Shown here piece after piece: positions 43,640-52,437 of a stretch of 62,358 nucleotides of DNA; within the stretch, counting starts at the first letter, position 1; each line of letters opens with the position of its first letter. Location of the stretch: the NCBI RefSeq assembly GCF_029960115.1, contig NZ_JASCOZ010000006.1, forward strand, positions 1 to 62,358, written 5' to 3'. The notes beneath the pieces were generated by a model that worked only from the letters and a program-made list of their open reading frames with translations, had not been told where the DNA came from and ran no database searches. The translations under genes and the position numbers were made by a program. Source of the stretch: Stenotrophomonas sp. PS02289. Its GTDB lineage: Bacteria; Pseudomonadota; Gammaproteobacteria; Xanthomonadales; Xanthomonadaceae.

Positions 43640-43751
43640 GGGCGGCGCGCCGTATCGGCGATATTGTGCGGCTTGCGCCGATTCTGCGCAGTTTCTGTGC
43701 GTACGCTTGCGAATGTTGAATCACGCGAAAACAGACTGCGCCCGGTTCAAT

Positions 43752-43767
43752 TGTGACGCGCATCACG
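43752..43767. promoter_or_regulatory. CRP/Clp-like site upstream of the EAL gene
   Basis: TGTGA-CGCGCA-TCACG, nearly identical to the site at 38843-38858. It is 267 bases before the preferred EAL-gene start. Clp in Xanthomonadaceae is inhibited by c-di-GMP, so a site here could make a feedback link. Confidence 0.4.
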
Positions 43768-44018
43768 TTTGCGGTGGCGCGCGTGGCCGTGCGTGGGCAA
43801 ACATCCGCAGGCATCCGGTGCCGTGCTCAAAACGACGTCACACTTTCCGTTCCGAGGCGTGAAAAGCCGGCGCAACAGTAATGCGACAATCAGTCGCACG
43901 AAACGTCACCACGTAATTGCTCATGTTCGTTGAGCGAACTGTCGCGGCACATTGCTTGCATCGTCAGTTCGCTACCATTTCCACCGCTCCCGCTGCCCCC
44001 TTTTCCGCCGAGTCCGGA

Positions 44019-45632
44019 ATGCCACAGACACACCGCATGACCGCTGTCGAACCCCTGCATGCACGTGTCGAAGCTGCGTCCACTGTTCCGGAAGTCACCG
44101 ACGACGCGCTCGAGTACGCGCTGCGCACCAATGCCATCGTCCCGTTCTTCCAGCCGATCGTGGATGTGCAGTCCGGTCATCTGCGCGGCTTTGAAGTGCT
44201 GGCCCGCTGGCGCGCCAGCGATGGCCGCCTGTTGCTGCCCGACGCCTTCATTCCCGTTGCAGTGCGCGGCGGGTTGATCGCCAGCCTCACCATCCACCTG
44301 GTGGAGCAGGCGTGCCGCACCGCCCGTGAATGGCCCGGCGACTTCTATCTGGCCTTCAACATGCCGCCGACCATGCTGCAGGAATCAGCGACGGTGGACC
44401 ACATCATCGCCACGCTCAAAGCCACCGGCTTCCCGCTGCGGCGGATACGTGTCGAGATGACCGAGGTCGAGGTGGTGGAGGACGAACGCGCGGCCGAACT
44501 GGGCATTGCCCATCTGCGCGAACTGGGCATCAAGACCATGCTGGACGACTTCGGGACCGGCTACTCCAGCCTGGTGCGCCTGCATCGTTTCCAGTTCGAC
44601 AAGATCAAGATCGATGGCAGCTTCATCCGCGCGCTGGAACAGGATGAGGCCAGCCGAAAGATCGTGTCGGCCATTGTGGGCCTGGGCAAAAGTCTGGGTG
44701 CAAAGGTGGTGGCGGAAAGCGTGGAAACGCGCTTCCAGCTGGAGTTTCTGGCCAGCATCGGTTGCGACACCTACCAAGGCTGGTGGCTGGCCCCGGCGAT
44801 GGACGCGGCGACCGCTGCCGGCTGGCTGGCCCGGTTCGAGCCACGCCAGGCGGCCCCGTCCAGCACGCACCTGACGCCCTATCAGCGCCAGTACCAGTTG
44901 GAGATTCTGTACGAGCGCTCCCCGGTGGGCCTTGCCTTCATCGACCCCGACCTGCGCTTTGCGGCTGCCAACGCCAAGTTCTGCAACATGATCCATGTTC
45001 CGCGCTACGAGGTGATTGGGCAGAAGGTGACCGACGTGCTGCCGGTGGAGATCGGGGGCCGCGCGCTGGAGCTGATTCTGCGTGGCTTCTGTGATGACCA
45101 GGGCGATCTGAGCGAGGTGGTGATGCCGCATACCGCCGAGACCTTCCTGCTCAACCACGAGCGGGTCAGTGATGCCGGTGGCGTGGTGCTCGGTGTTTCG
45201 GTGGTCTGCATCGACGTCACCGACACCAAGCGCTACGAAGCCGCGCTACGCGCGCGCGAGCAGGAAGACGTGTATGCCACACCGGCGACGCCCACCGTGT
45301 TCTGGGTGGCGGAGGAATCCGGTGAACTGAGCTACATGACCCCGCATCCACTGGAGCTGGCTGCGATGAGTGTGCGCGAGCGCATCAACAGCTGGTACGC
45401 CCGCATGGACCCGCCGGATCGCGAGCGGGTGCGCAGCGAGTGGGTAGGGCGCGACCCGGCAGCGACGACGTTCCAGACGCGCTTCCGCCTGGAATGGCCC
45501 GACGGCAGTCGGCGCTGGGTATTGAGCCGCGGCGACCTGAAGGAAACCGGTCACGCGCGGAGGTGGTATGGGTTCTTTACCGATATCACGCGCGAGGTGG
45601 AGCTCGAGGAGCGGTTGGGCGTGGATGCCTGA
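44019..45632 (+). CDS. EAL-domain c-di-GMP phosphodiesterase with PAS sensor
   Basis: A 537-residue protein with an EAL domain followed by PAS. All main EAL residues are present: EVLAR (EAL position) near residue 54, FNMPP, EVEVVED, DDFGTGYSSL, KIKIDGSFI, ESVET and YQGWWLAP, so it should hydrolyse c-di-GMP. After about residue 290 come a PAS domain (YERSPVGLAFIDPDLRFAAANAKF) and a second PAS-like end (WPDGSRRWVLSRGDLKE...WYGFFTDIT). There is no membrane segment. Upstream in-frame TTG 43917 and ATG 43923 would add a non-conserved 32-residue N-terminus; ATG 44019 is preferred. The sensor input is unknown. Confidence 0.88.
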   Translation: MPQTHRMTAVEPLHARVEAASTVPEVTDDALEYALRTNAIVPFFQPIVDVQSGHLRGFEVLARWRASDGRLLLPDAFIPVAVRGGLIASLTIHLVEQACRTAREWPGDFYLAFNMPPTMLQESATVDHIIATLKATGFPLRRIRVEMTEVEVVEDERAAELGIAHLRELGIKTMLDDFGTGYSSLVRLHRFQFDKIKIDGSFIRALEQDEASRKIVSAIVGLGKSLGAKVVAESVETRFQLEFLASIGCDTYQGWWLAPAMDAATAAGWLARFEPRQAAPSSTHLTPYQRQYQLEILYERSPVGLAFIDPDLRFAAANAKFCNMIHVPRYEVIGQKVTDVLPVEIGGRALELILRGFCDDQGDLSEVVMPHTAETFLLNHERVSDAGGVVLGVSVVCIDVTDTKRYEAALRAREQEDVYATPATPTVFWVAEESGELSYMTPHPLELAAMSVRERINSWYARMDPPDRERVRSEWVGRDPAATTFQTRFRLEWPDGSRRWVLSRGDLKETGHARRWYGFFTDITREVELEERLGVDA

Positions 45633-45650
45633 TACGCAACGGGCGAAGGC

Positions 45651-46136
45651 TCATACGCGATTACCCCGGTCCACCTGCCGGTAGCCGATGGCCTCGGCGA
45701 GATGCGTGGTTTCGATGTTGTCGCAACCGGCCAGATCAGCGACGGTGCGTGCGACACGAAGGATGCGATGCATGGAGCGGGCGGAGAGTTGCAGCTGCTC
45801 GACAGCGGCTTCGAGCAGATACTGGTCGTCCTCGGCCAGTCGGCAGTACTTGTCCAGTTCGGTGGGAACCAGCAGGGCGTTGGGCTTTCCAGCGCGGCGC
45901 AGTTGAACTTCGCGCGTAGCCACCACGCGCGCACGGACACTGACGCTGTCTTCACCCAGTGGCGCATCGCTGCGCAACTCGGCTGGCTCCAGCCGCGGCA
46001 CCTGCACGTGCAGGTCAATGCGGTCCAGCAGGGGGCCGGAGATGCGGGCGCGATAGCGGCGGATGCTTTCCTGGGTGCAGCAGCAGCGTCCGCTGCGATC
46101 GCCGGCCCAGCCGCACGGGCAGGGATTCATTGCGAA
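45651..46136 (-). pseudogene. comM: C-terminal remnant of comM (YifB-type AAA ATPase), interrupted
   Basis: About 160 residues from AMNPCPCGWAGD (sensor 1/loop region of the Mg-chelatase-like ATPase) through GPLLDRIDLHVQVPRLEP to the Mg_chelatase C-terminal domain, ending in HLAEAIGYRQVDRG. ComM is about 500 residues and drives branch migration of incoming DNA in natural transformation. Normally QLVA or similar precedes AMNPCPCG; here the frame is cut immediately before it and unrelated sequence (an XRE gene) begins. The N-terminal two-thirds is absent from the window and should lie beyond the island. comM is a well-known insertion site for Tn7-like and AbaR-type islands. Confidence 0.85.
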
Positions 46137-46141
46137 AGTGG

Positions 46142-46411
46142 TCAACCACCATCTGACCCCGATAGCAGGCCGGCGTCACGAGTCGACTCAGCCTCCACCG
46201 ACGTAAAGAGTGCGCCTAAGGACACCTTCAATCCCCCAGCCAGCCTATTGAGAGTGCCAATAGTCAAATTTGTTCTACCGCGCTCGATTCGCCCATAGTA
46301 GGCCCGATGCATCCCAATCTTATCTGCGAACGCCTCTTGGCTGAGGCCAAGGGCGACGCGACGAGCTCTAAGCGCGGAACCAATTTTGGGCAGTAGCTCA
46401 TGTTCATCCAT
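46142..46411 (-). CDS. XRE-family HTH regulator
   Basis: An 89-residue helix-turn-helix protein (cro/cI type): LRARRVALGLSQEAFADKIGMHRAYYGRIERGRTNLTIGTLNRLAGGL spans residues 14-62 with the usual recognition helix around MHRAYYGRIERG. The short C-terminal tail (ALFTSVEAESTRD) gives no extra domain. It ends exactly at the comM junction. A large symmetric operator with three elements lies between it and the divergent unknown gene, so it probably represses both. May control island functions. Confidence 0.85.
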   Translation of the reverse strand: MDEHELLPKIGSALRARRVALGLSQEAFADKIGMHRAYYGRIERGRTNLTIGTLNRLAGGLKVSLGALFTSVEAESTRDAGLLSGSDGG

Positions 46412-46430
46412 GAGCCAAAGCTATTGATCT

Positions 46431-46477
46431 GATACTTTTAAGACTACGACTTTAAAGGTAGGCTACTTAAAAGTATC
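46431..46477. promoter_or_regulatory. Symmetric operator for the XRE regulator
   Basis: GATACTTTTAAG (46431-46442) and CTTAAAAGTATC (46466-46477) are perfect 12-bp inverted copies 23 bases apart. CTTTAAAG (46450-46457) sits on the same axis of symmetry. All three share a CTTWAAAG-like core. The block separates the divergent XRE gene and the next gene. Confidence 0.75.
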
Positions 46478-46488
46478 GGTGGAGCACT

Positions 46489-46827
46489 ATGCCTTTTTTT
46501 CTCGTATGTACCGATTTGGACTTCACTATCGAGCTTGGCCTTACGGAAGACGCGCAGAAGCGGATGCAGTGGCAGCTTTTGCGGCTTCAGGACGAAGGCA
46601 ACTTGGCGGCATTCGGGAGTAAGCTCTCAACTGAGTTATCGAAGGCGTTTCCCGAACTGATTGATTGGGATCTTAAGGCCCCCACACCCGCGCAATTTGC
46701 CCTCGCAAAATCTCTATCACTGCAATTTGCGATGGATATTCCACAGGCGGCGAGAGAATCCAGATCCGAGATGCACAAGTTCATAGCAGAGCAATCCGCG
46801 CGGATCCGAGCAAAAAAAGCGACGTAG
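46489..46827 (+). CDS. Hypothetical protein divergent from the XRE regulator
   Basis: A 112-residue soluble protein, ATG 46489 with GGTGGAG upstream. Sequence starts MPFFLVCTDLDFTIELGLTEDAQ and is helical with a basic end (SARIRAKKAT). No family recognised and no catalytic motif seen. Its promoter lies in the triple symmetric operator, so it is under the XRE regulator. A role as island regulator or toxin-like partner is open; nothing decides. Confidence 0.6.
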   Translation: MPFFLVCTDLDFTIELGLTEDAQKRMQWQLLRLQDEGNLAAFGSKLSTELSKAFPELIDWDLKAPTPAQFALAKSLSLQFAMDIPQAARESRSEMHKFIAEQSARIRAKKAT

Positions 46828-47193
46828 AATGTTCAGCGAGAATCGTCCGGCGGTTGCGAACTGCTACGGACGTAGGGGAAACGTCGCCTGACGGAGAGTG
46901 GGCTGGCTGGCAGCCAGCGCTGAGATGTGGATTGGGATAGGTCGCCCAGGATATTGCCTGGGGCGAGGCGCAGCTTTGCCTGCAATTGCGCAATCCCAAG
47001 AACAAAACCGCCTGGCGACATCATCCGACCCTCGCCATGGGTCTGGATCACTCGGCCTCGCACTCGCTGACCGCGAAGCCAGTTCCAACCCGATCTAAAC
47101 CTCGATAGAGTACGCCGAGGCGGCCTCTCGCCACAGGCTAGAGTCGTTCGTAGAAGAACCCGCGATCGTCGAAACTACACTGCAAGGAAGATC
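46828..47193. other. 366-base gap before the defence operon, no gene seen
   Basis: Short open frames occur on both strands, none with a ribosome site or recognisable protein. GCTGGCT-GGC-AGCCAGC (46902-46918) forms a hairpin that may end the preceding transcript. The promoter of the dtcA-like gene should lie in the second half, but no clear -35/-10 pair stands out. Confidence 0.4.
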
Positions 47194-50100
47194 ATGGCCC
47201 GAAAAGGCAAACGGAAGCACTCGCTGCACCGCTCTATCGGCGCTGTTCGCCAGGGCGGGGACTTCGCTAGGGAGACTCTCTTTCTATTGAAGGCGAATAG
47301 CACGCCCGCGGAGCTCTTCGAGCGGTTCCCTAAGCTCATAAATGAGCCCAAACGTCTCCTTCCATTTCATGGCGAGCCTTTCCCTCAAGCCTACAAAGAT
47401 ATGTTCGGGATCCAAGCCGCCGGCGCACCCGTAGGGCCAGTTAATGAGGTCGTCTGGGCGGTGTGTAGATGCCTACTCCACAGCGACGCGATCGCTGAAT
47501 ACGTTGCGGCACGGAATAAATTTGAATCGAGTATGTTGCTGTCGCGGTTCGAAAATGCAGCGCAGTCTCTGATCTCGCATGAGAGGCGATTTGGTGTTTC
47601 ATTATGGCTCGCACAAGCTTGGTTGACGCTTGGTGACAACGCGCCTCTGGTTGAGCGGCAGCGCGTCCAAGAACAGTTCGATGCCGCAGCGCCGAAGTCG
47701 ATCTCAGCATTTCTGATTCATTACCTCTCTCGCCGAGCAGAGAGCCGTGGAACTAAGCGCTTCCTCAAAGACGAAGTTCTAGCTAAGCTCAATGATGTGT
47801 CAGACGTGTTCCGGAGCTACGCTGCGAGCCGAGTCAGCGATGTATCCACCGCCAACCCAAGTGAGCTTTCGGCCTACCTTTTCTTCGAGGCGCAAGCGAG
47901 CCTGATCGATCATTATGAGGCATTGGTCACAACGCTGCAGGATATGGCCACAGCTGATCGACTTCCGATGGTTGTTTCTGCGGCTTTGGAAAGGCCCGTC
48001 TCACTGCTACGCCGTCGCATTAAAGACCGCAGGCTCGACCCTCTTGGCTTGGCATTCGGATGTGTTGTAGAACTTGATGCCGGAGCTGAGGCTGTCGCCC
48101 GGGCGAAGATATTTGAGTCGTATTTCCAGAGCGGGTATGAAGACGTCCTGCAGCAGGGAGGTAAGTACCTGGCAGAGTGCGACCCCACTGATGCTGCAAT
48201 GTTGACGCTCCTAGCGCGAGCAGCTGTACGGTCAGGCTGCGCGATTCCAAGTCTCTCCCCTGCGCATTCGGCCCTTTGCTCGAGCCTCATGAGCGTACTT
48301 CGCTTGGATGAAAATTCATACGGTGAGGCCACCTCGATCTTCTCTACGGTGGATGTGCATTACGGACATACCTGGGGTCTGTATCTTCGGGAGGTCGTTC
48401 TAGCCTGTCTTCAGCAGGAGAACGACAAGCCGATGATCGATCAGATGAAGACGATCGCGGTATACGACGCGTGGGTGTCGCCACTCACGCTTGCGTGCGC
48501 AAGGCCGACTGCTTTAAAGCAGGCTCGAGCATCCATCGTCGCCGCCGATCTTTATAGAACTACGCTGGCGTCCATTGAGCTGTTGTACTTCGGGAAAGAC
48601 CCGAGCTCGTTGGGGGTGCAGATTTCTTTGAATCGCCACCGTGCCTACATTGCGCGTCACCTTCTTCAGACCGGTCGCGCGCAGGATGCGATCGAACAGC
48701 TAAATTGTCTTTTAGAAGATGCGCCGATCGCTGCGAGGTATCGCGTCCTCACCGCGCTAGCTATGGCGAAGACCAAGTGCGGGGCCCGGGGGGAAGCCGT
48801 GTCGTTATTGGTTGATGCGCACATCACGAATCCGGACGTGCCAACCTCGCTGCCACTCGATCTAGTAGTCAGCGGTCTAGCTGACGCGGCAACTTGGCCG
48901 GATACGATCGACGTGCCGCTAAGCTTTGAGTTGTTCAACGCGTTCTCGTCTGACGCCAGGTTGGCTCAATTGCGGTTTGCGTTCGAGCGGTTCCAAGAAC
49001 ACCACCAGATTCGGAGCGCCGCGGACGTTGTCCAGATTCTAGGGCCTTCCAACACGTCTAGAGCGATCCTGTATTTGGACCGGGTTTGGACGCCGGAAGT
49101 CATGCGGCAGACACTTCTTTACAATGGGACTGAGGAGATCGTGGAGGCGCGAATCAGTGTCTGTAGACAACTTGCGTCCCTTGACCCCGACGACGCTTCG
49201 CGCTATTTGGATGAAATTCGCGACCGAGTTAAGAAACAAGAGATCGCCAAGGGGACATCGCTGCTTGAGCAAAGCAAGGTCTACGTAGACATAGCCGCGA
49301 TCAAACGAAGTCTGAAGTCAAAGATTGGGGGGCAGTATTCGCGATACAAAGCCAACGCCGGTGCAATCAGCGACCCTTCACATGCCGTGGTTGAAAGAAT
49401 TGCGGATGCCCTGATGGACATTCCCATGACCGAGAGCATCTCGATTGGAAGGGCGCTCTCCAGTGTTCACTTGGTCGATGAGGCGGAAACCGAGACGGAT
49501 AGCCAGTTCGATTCGATCTTCACCGAAGTAACCCACGAGTTTCTGCGTGGGGACCATGGGCTGAATGCTTACCTGAGTACCCGGGTCAGACACGGTGTCC
49601 TCGCGAACACGCTGAGGAAGCCTTTGGCGGACGAGCGCCTAATTAGCTCACGCAATGCCTCCGGTTCGGGATACAAGCCGAACGTCTACTGGGACGACAG
49701 ATTTGAGGTGTATGACGGTGCCGCTCGGCAACGGGTAGCGACTTCCTTAGCCGCCTTCTCTGCGGAGTTCGACCGAATCCTGCACGAGCTCCGCGACGAA
49801 CGGCTGCAAATATCCATATCTCACGGCGTCAAGGACGTTAGGCAAGACACGAAGGCAGCTTTCATCTATAGGTCTTCCAATTTAGAACGAAGGTTCATGC
49901 AGCGCTCTGCAATTCGATCCAGATCCATGGACGAGTTCATCGATGTATGTATTGACAACCTTTGGGATAAAACGGATGAGAACTTGCTCGAAGTGAGAGA
50001 GCTTCTGGACAGGACGATTAAGCCTGCTTTTACTTCCGCTTTCGAGCAGCTCACCGATAGTATCCACTCATTGCCATACAGTCAGGCGGTTGGAGATTTA

Positions 50101-50709
50101 AGAAATGGTATCGCACGCGCTAAAACACAACTTCGCATGCGGCTTGATGAAGTGTCGTCGTGGTTCCATCGCAGTCAAGTCTATGATCGACAAGACTACC
50201 AGCCGGGCCTGCCCGTAGACATTGCGCATAACATGATCGCAAAGACAGCATCTGAGTCCTCGCACGTGCCCACGATTGACGTGGGTTCATACGATAGAAG
50301 TGTTAGATTGCCAGGGCGGACCTTGGACGGAATGGTGGATGCATTCTACGTGGTGCTGTCGAATGCGGTGGAGCACTCTGGACTTGAGGGTGACGCACTC
50401 AACGTCTCTGTCTCGTTCGACATAACCCCGACTAGGTACTCGGCTAGAGTTGAGAGTTCCTTGGCTCCTAGCGTCCCGACGCAGAGCCAGCGAGACAGTG
50501 TAGCGGGGATTCGCGAAGGCCTAAGCAAGAGCGATTCTCTGAAACTTGCTCAAGTTGAAGGTGGTAGCGGCCTGCGTAAGCTCTGGCGCTCGATCAATTC
50601 CCCTTTCTATGAGGAGCCCCGCCTCGAATTTGGCTTTTCTGATGACCGCAAGTTCTATGTAGAAATTTCCTACAATATTCAGGCTCCGGATGAAAATTCT
50701 CCTAATTGA
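47194..50709 (+). CDS. dtcA: Detocs sensor kinase DtcA-like protein
   Basis: A 1171-residue protein starting at ATG 47194 with AAGGA five bases ahead. About 850 residues at the N-terminus are mainly helical and repeat-like (for example RHLLQTGRAQDAIEQLNCLLEDAPIAARYRVLTAL), consistent with a TPR-type sensor. The C-terminal 180 residues contain an HATPase fold: N box VVLSNAVEHSG (about 1050-1062) and G box GGSGLRKLWRS (about 1121). The phosphoacceptor histidine could not be pinned; HSLPYSQ and WFHRSQ lie in the helical stretch before. Gene order kinase, receiver, receiver-nucleosidase matches Detocs, the defensive two-component system, in which DtcA senses phage infection and starts phosphotransfer. 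Low GC compared with flanking core genes. Confidence 0.85.
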   Translation: MARKGKRKHSLHRSIGAVRQGGDFARETLFLLKANSTPAELFERFPKLINEPKRLLPFHGEPFPQAYKDMFGIQAAGAPVGPVNEVVWAVCRCLLHSDAIAEYVAARNKFESSMLLSRFENAAQSLISHERRFGVSLWLAQAWLTLGDNAPLVERQRVQEQFDAAAPKSISAFLIHYLSRRAESRGTKRFLKDEVLAKLNDVSDVFRSYAASRVSDVSTANPSELSAYLFFEAQASLIDHYEALVTTLQDMATADRLPMVVSAALERPVSLLRRRIKDRRLDPLGLAFGCVVELDAGAEAVARAKIFESYFQSGYEDVLQQGGKYLAECDPTDAAMLTLLARAAVRSGCAIPSLSPAHSALCSSLMSVLRLDENSYGEATSIFSTVDVHYGHTWGLYLREVVLACLQQENDKPMIDQMKTIAVYDAWVSPLTLACARPTALKQARASIVAADLYRTTLASIELLYFGKDPSSLGVQISLNRHRAYIARHLLQTGRAQDAIEQLNCLLEDAPIAARYRVLTALAMAKTKCGARGEAVSLLVDAHITNPDVPTSLPLDLVVSGLADAATWPDTIDVPLSFELFNAFSSDARLAQLRFAFERFQEHHQIRSAADVVQILGPSNTSRAILYLDRVWTPEVMRQTLLYNGTEEIVEARISVCRQLASLDPDDASRYLDEIRDRVKKQEIAKGTSLLEQSKVYVDIAAIKRSLKSKIGGQYSRYKANAGAISDPSHAVVERIADALMDIPMTESISIGRALSSVHLVDEAETETDSQFDSIFTEVTHEFLRGDHGLNAYLSTRVRHGVLANTLRKPLADERLISSRNASGSGYKPNVYWDDRFEVYDGAARQRVATSLAAFSAEFDRILHELRDERLQISISHGVKDVRQDTKAAFIYRSSNLERRFMQRSAIRSRSMDEFIDVCIDNLWDKTDENLLEVRELLDRTIKPAFTSAFEQLTDSIHSLPYSQAVGDLRNGIARAKTQLRMRLDEVSSWFHRSQVYDRQDYQPGLPVDIAHNMIAKTASESSHVPTIDVGSYDRSVRLPGRTLDGMVDAFYVVLSNAVEHSGLEGDALNVSVSFDITPTRYSARVESSLAPSVPTQSQRDSVAGIREGLSKSDSLKLAQVEGGSGLRKLWRSINSPFYEEPRLEFGFSDDRKFYVEISYNIQAPDENSPN

Positions 50710-51151
50710 AGATGATGCTGACAAGTCCGCTGAGATAAGGGCCTTTGTTATGGAGCTTGTGCAAGGTGTTGACGTGGATGAGGCGCGATCGTTTAACTCA
50801 GCGCTGAAGGCAATCTGCAATCGCAGTGTTACCTATGACGCTGTGCTACTCGACATGAGTATGCCAAACTTTGACGTGGGGGCGGATGAACCATCTGGTG
50901 GGGCGCAGGAGAACTTTGCGGGACGAGATCTGCTGATGCAGATGAAGATGCGTCAGAGAACAATGCCAACCATAATCGTCACTATGTTTGACGGGTTCGG
51001 CGAAGGACAGAGTCGCGTGTCTATCGAAGACATAGCCTCAGAGATGAAAAGGACGTTCCCAAACTTCTATTTAGGCCATGTCTACTACAGCCAGACAGAA
51101 GACGCTTGGAAAGGTAGACTCACCGAACTATTGAAAGGAATTCTCAATTGA
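50690..51151 (+). CDS. dtcB: Stand-alone receiver protein, DtcB-like
   Basis: A 153-residue single-domain receiver. LLIEDDADK provides the acidic pair near residues 7-9, VLLDMSMPN the phosphoacceptor Asp55, and IIVTMFDG the conserved Thr; the usual Lys-Pro at the end of strand 5 reads GHVYYS, so that switch residue is not canonical. No output domain. It overlaps the end of dtcA by 20 bases and its TGA overlaps the TTG of dtcC. In Detocs, DtcB lacks an effector and acts as a phosphate buffer that stops accidental activation of DtcC. Confidence 0.85.
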   Translation: MKILLIEDDADKSAEIRAFVMELVQGVDVDEARSFNSALKAICNRSVTYDAVLLDMSMPNFDVGADEPSGGAQENFAGRDLLMQMKMRQRTMPTIIVTMFDGFGEGQSRVSIEDIASEMKRTFPNFYLGHVYYSQTEDAWKGRLTELLKGILN

Positions 51152-52368
51152 CCGGCGTAAGAATCATTCTTGTTGATGATCAAGTGGACAAAGCTGCAGC
51201 GATTGTTTCGCCGCTGAAGAGCAGCTACGGTGATGCTGTGGACATCGTGCATGTTAGCAACGCTGTTGACGCCAGGAGGCGGATGCGTGAGTGTCGGTTC
51301 GACATCGCCCTTATCGACGTGAATCTTCCGGAAAGCATTGGGGACCGTCCCAGTCCGGAATCTGGATTCGCGCTGTTGGACCTGTTGACGGTTGACTCTA
51401 AAGCGATCCTCCCGGATGAGATCATCTTCGTGACCGCGCGAGAGGAGCTGGAGCAGGAAGCCATCACTAAGGCGACGGCCCGCGGCGCGTCCTTGCAGTT
51501 TTACAGAGAAGACGAGAACAGCTGGATCGATGTACTTACTGGTCGAGTGGGGTACATCATCAGCCGCAACGCACGGCATAGGACGCCTCCTGTCGATGTC
51601 GCCATCATCACGGCACTTAGTTCGCCGGAGCTTGACGCTGTCCTAGGCCTAAACTTCGGCTGGAATCCGCACAGTGTAGCTGGTGATCCCACTCGTTACT
51701 ATCTCGGCACGACTACGGCTGGCTCGCGTAGACTGAAGGTAGTGGCCGCGTGCGCGCCTCGCAAGGGCATGCCTATGTCCGCCGCACTTGCGGCGAAGAT
51801 AGCCCAAGTGTTCAAGCCAAGAGTTCTTTCGATGGTTGGGATTTGCGCAGGTGTCCGAGGTAAGGTTGAGATCGGCGATATCATTGTTGCCGACCCCACC
51901 TGGGATTGGGGAAGTGGAAAGCACGTTCAAGGGCCAGATCCACTGCCGGTGTTTCGGGCGGCCCCCTACCAAAGCGCGCTCAGGGGCGATATTGCCGCCC
52001 TAGTTCAAGCAGAGTGTCGAGATGCGAGGCTATGCGCCGAGGTCTCTGCGGGTTGGCGAGAATCGGTGCCGGCTGGCCGCCTATCCGTGCATATCGGGCC
52101 GATGGCTTCGGGCGCATCGGTGCTGGCGCACGACGGAGCAATTGCTCCGATCACTGAAGGCCACCGCGAGGTTATTGGCGTTGAGATGGAGGCATATGCA
52201 GTCATGGCGGCTGCAGAATTATGTGGGGCCACACCGCTCGTCATTAAATCTGTATGCGACTTTGCTGACTCGGAAAAGTCCGATGGTTGGCAAGCCTATG
52301 CGGCGTATACAAGCGCCTCCTTCTTGGCGCACTTGCTGCCGAAGCTTGCGGACGCCGATGTTTGCTAG
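51148..52368 (+). CDS. dtcC: Receiver-nucleosidase effector, DtcC-like
   Basis: A 406-residue fusion. Residues 1-130: receiver with ILVDDQVDK, phosphoacceptor Asp57 in LIDVNLPE and IIFVTARE. Residues 148-400: PNP/MTAN-type nucleoside phosphorylase fold with VDVAIITALSSPELDAV, VGICAGVRGKVEIGDIIVAD (230-249), GVEMEAYAVMAAAE (344-357) and SVCDFADSEKSDG (368-380). These keep the E-M-E and late Asp that bind ribose and base. In Detocs the phosphorylated effector cleaves ATP to adenine and ribose-5-triphosphate and halts the infected cell. Start is TTG 51148, with AAAGGA eight bases upstream and a TTGA overlap with dtcB. Confidence 0.87.
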   Translation: MTGVRIILVDDQVDKAAAIVSPLKSSYGDAVDIVHVSNAVDARRRMRECRFDIALIDVNLPESIGDRPSPESGFALLDLLTVDSKAILPDEIIFVTAREELEQEAITKATARGASLQFYREDENSWIDVLTGRVGYIISRNARHRTPPVDVAIITALSSPELDAVLGLNFGWNPHSVAGDPTRYYLGTTTAGSRRLKVVAACAPRKGMPMSAALAAKIAQVFKPRVLSMVGICAGVRGKVEIGDIIVADPTWDWGSGKHVQGPDPLPVFRAAPYQSALRGDIAALVQAECRDARLCAEVSAGWRESVPAGRLSVHIGPMASGASVLAHDGAIAPITEGHREVIGVEMEAYAVMAAAELCGATPLVIKSVCDFADSEKSDGWQAYAAYTSASFLAHLLPKLADADVC

Positions 52369-52413
52369 CCGCGGTGGGCTGTCAGCATTCTCCAGGGCGA
52401 CGAAACCTCGTCT

Positions 52414-52437
52414 GCTCAGTGTTTCAGGACACTGAGC
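52414..52437. terminator. Hairpin after dtcC
   Basis: GCTCAGTGT-TTCAGG-ACACTGAGC is a perfect 9-bp stem with a six-base loop, 46 bases after the dtcC stop. No T run follows. It likely ends or protects the dtcABC transcript; it also abuts the end of the helicase remnant on the other strand. Confidence 0.55.

Noticed and set aside
46142..46144. Exact transposon terminus at the XRE stop codon
   Set aside because: The sequence at the junction does not show a clear TGT...ACA-type end or a verifiable duplication without the other junction, so no precise end is claimed.
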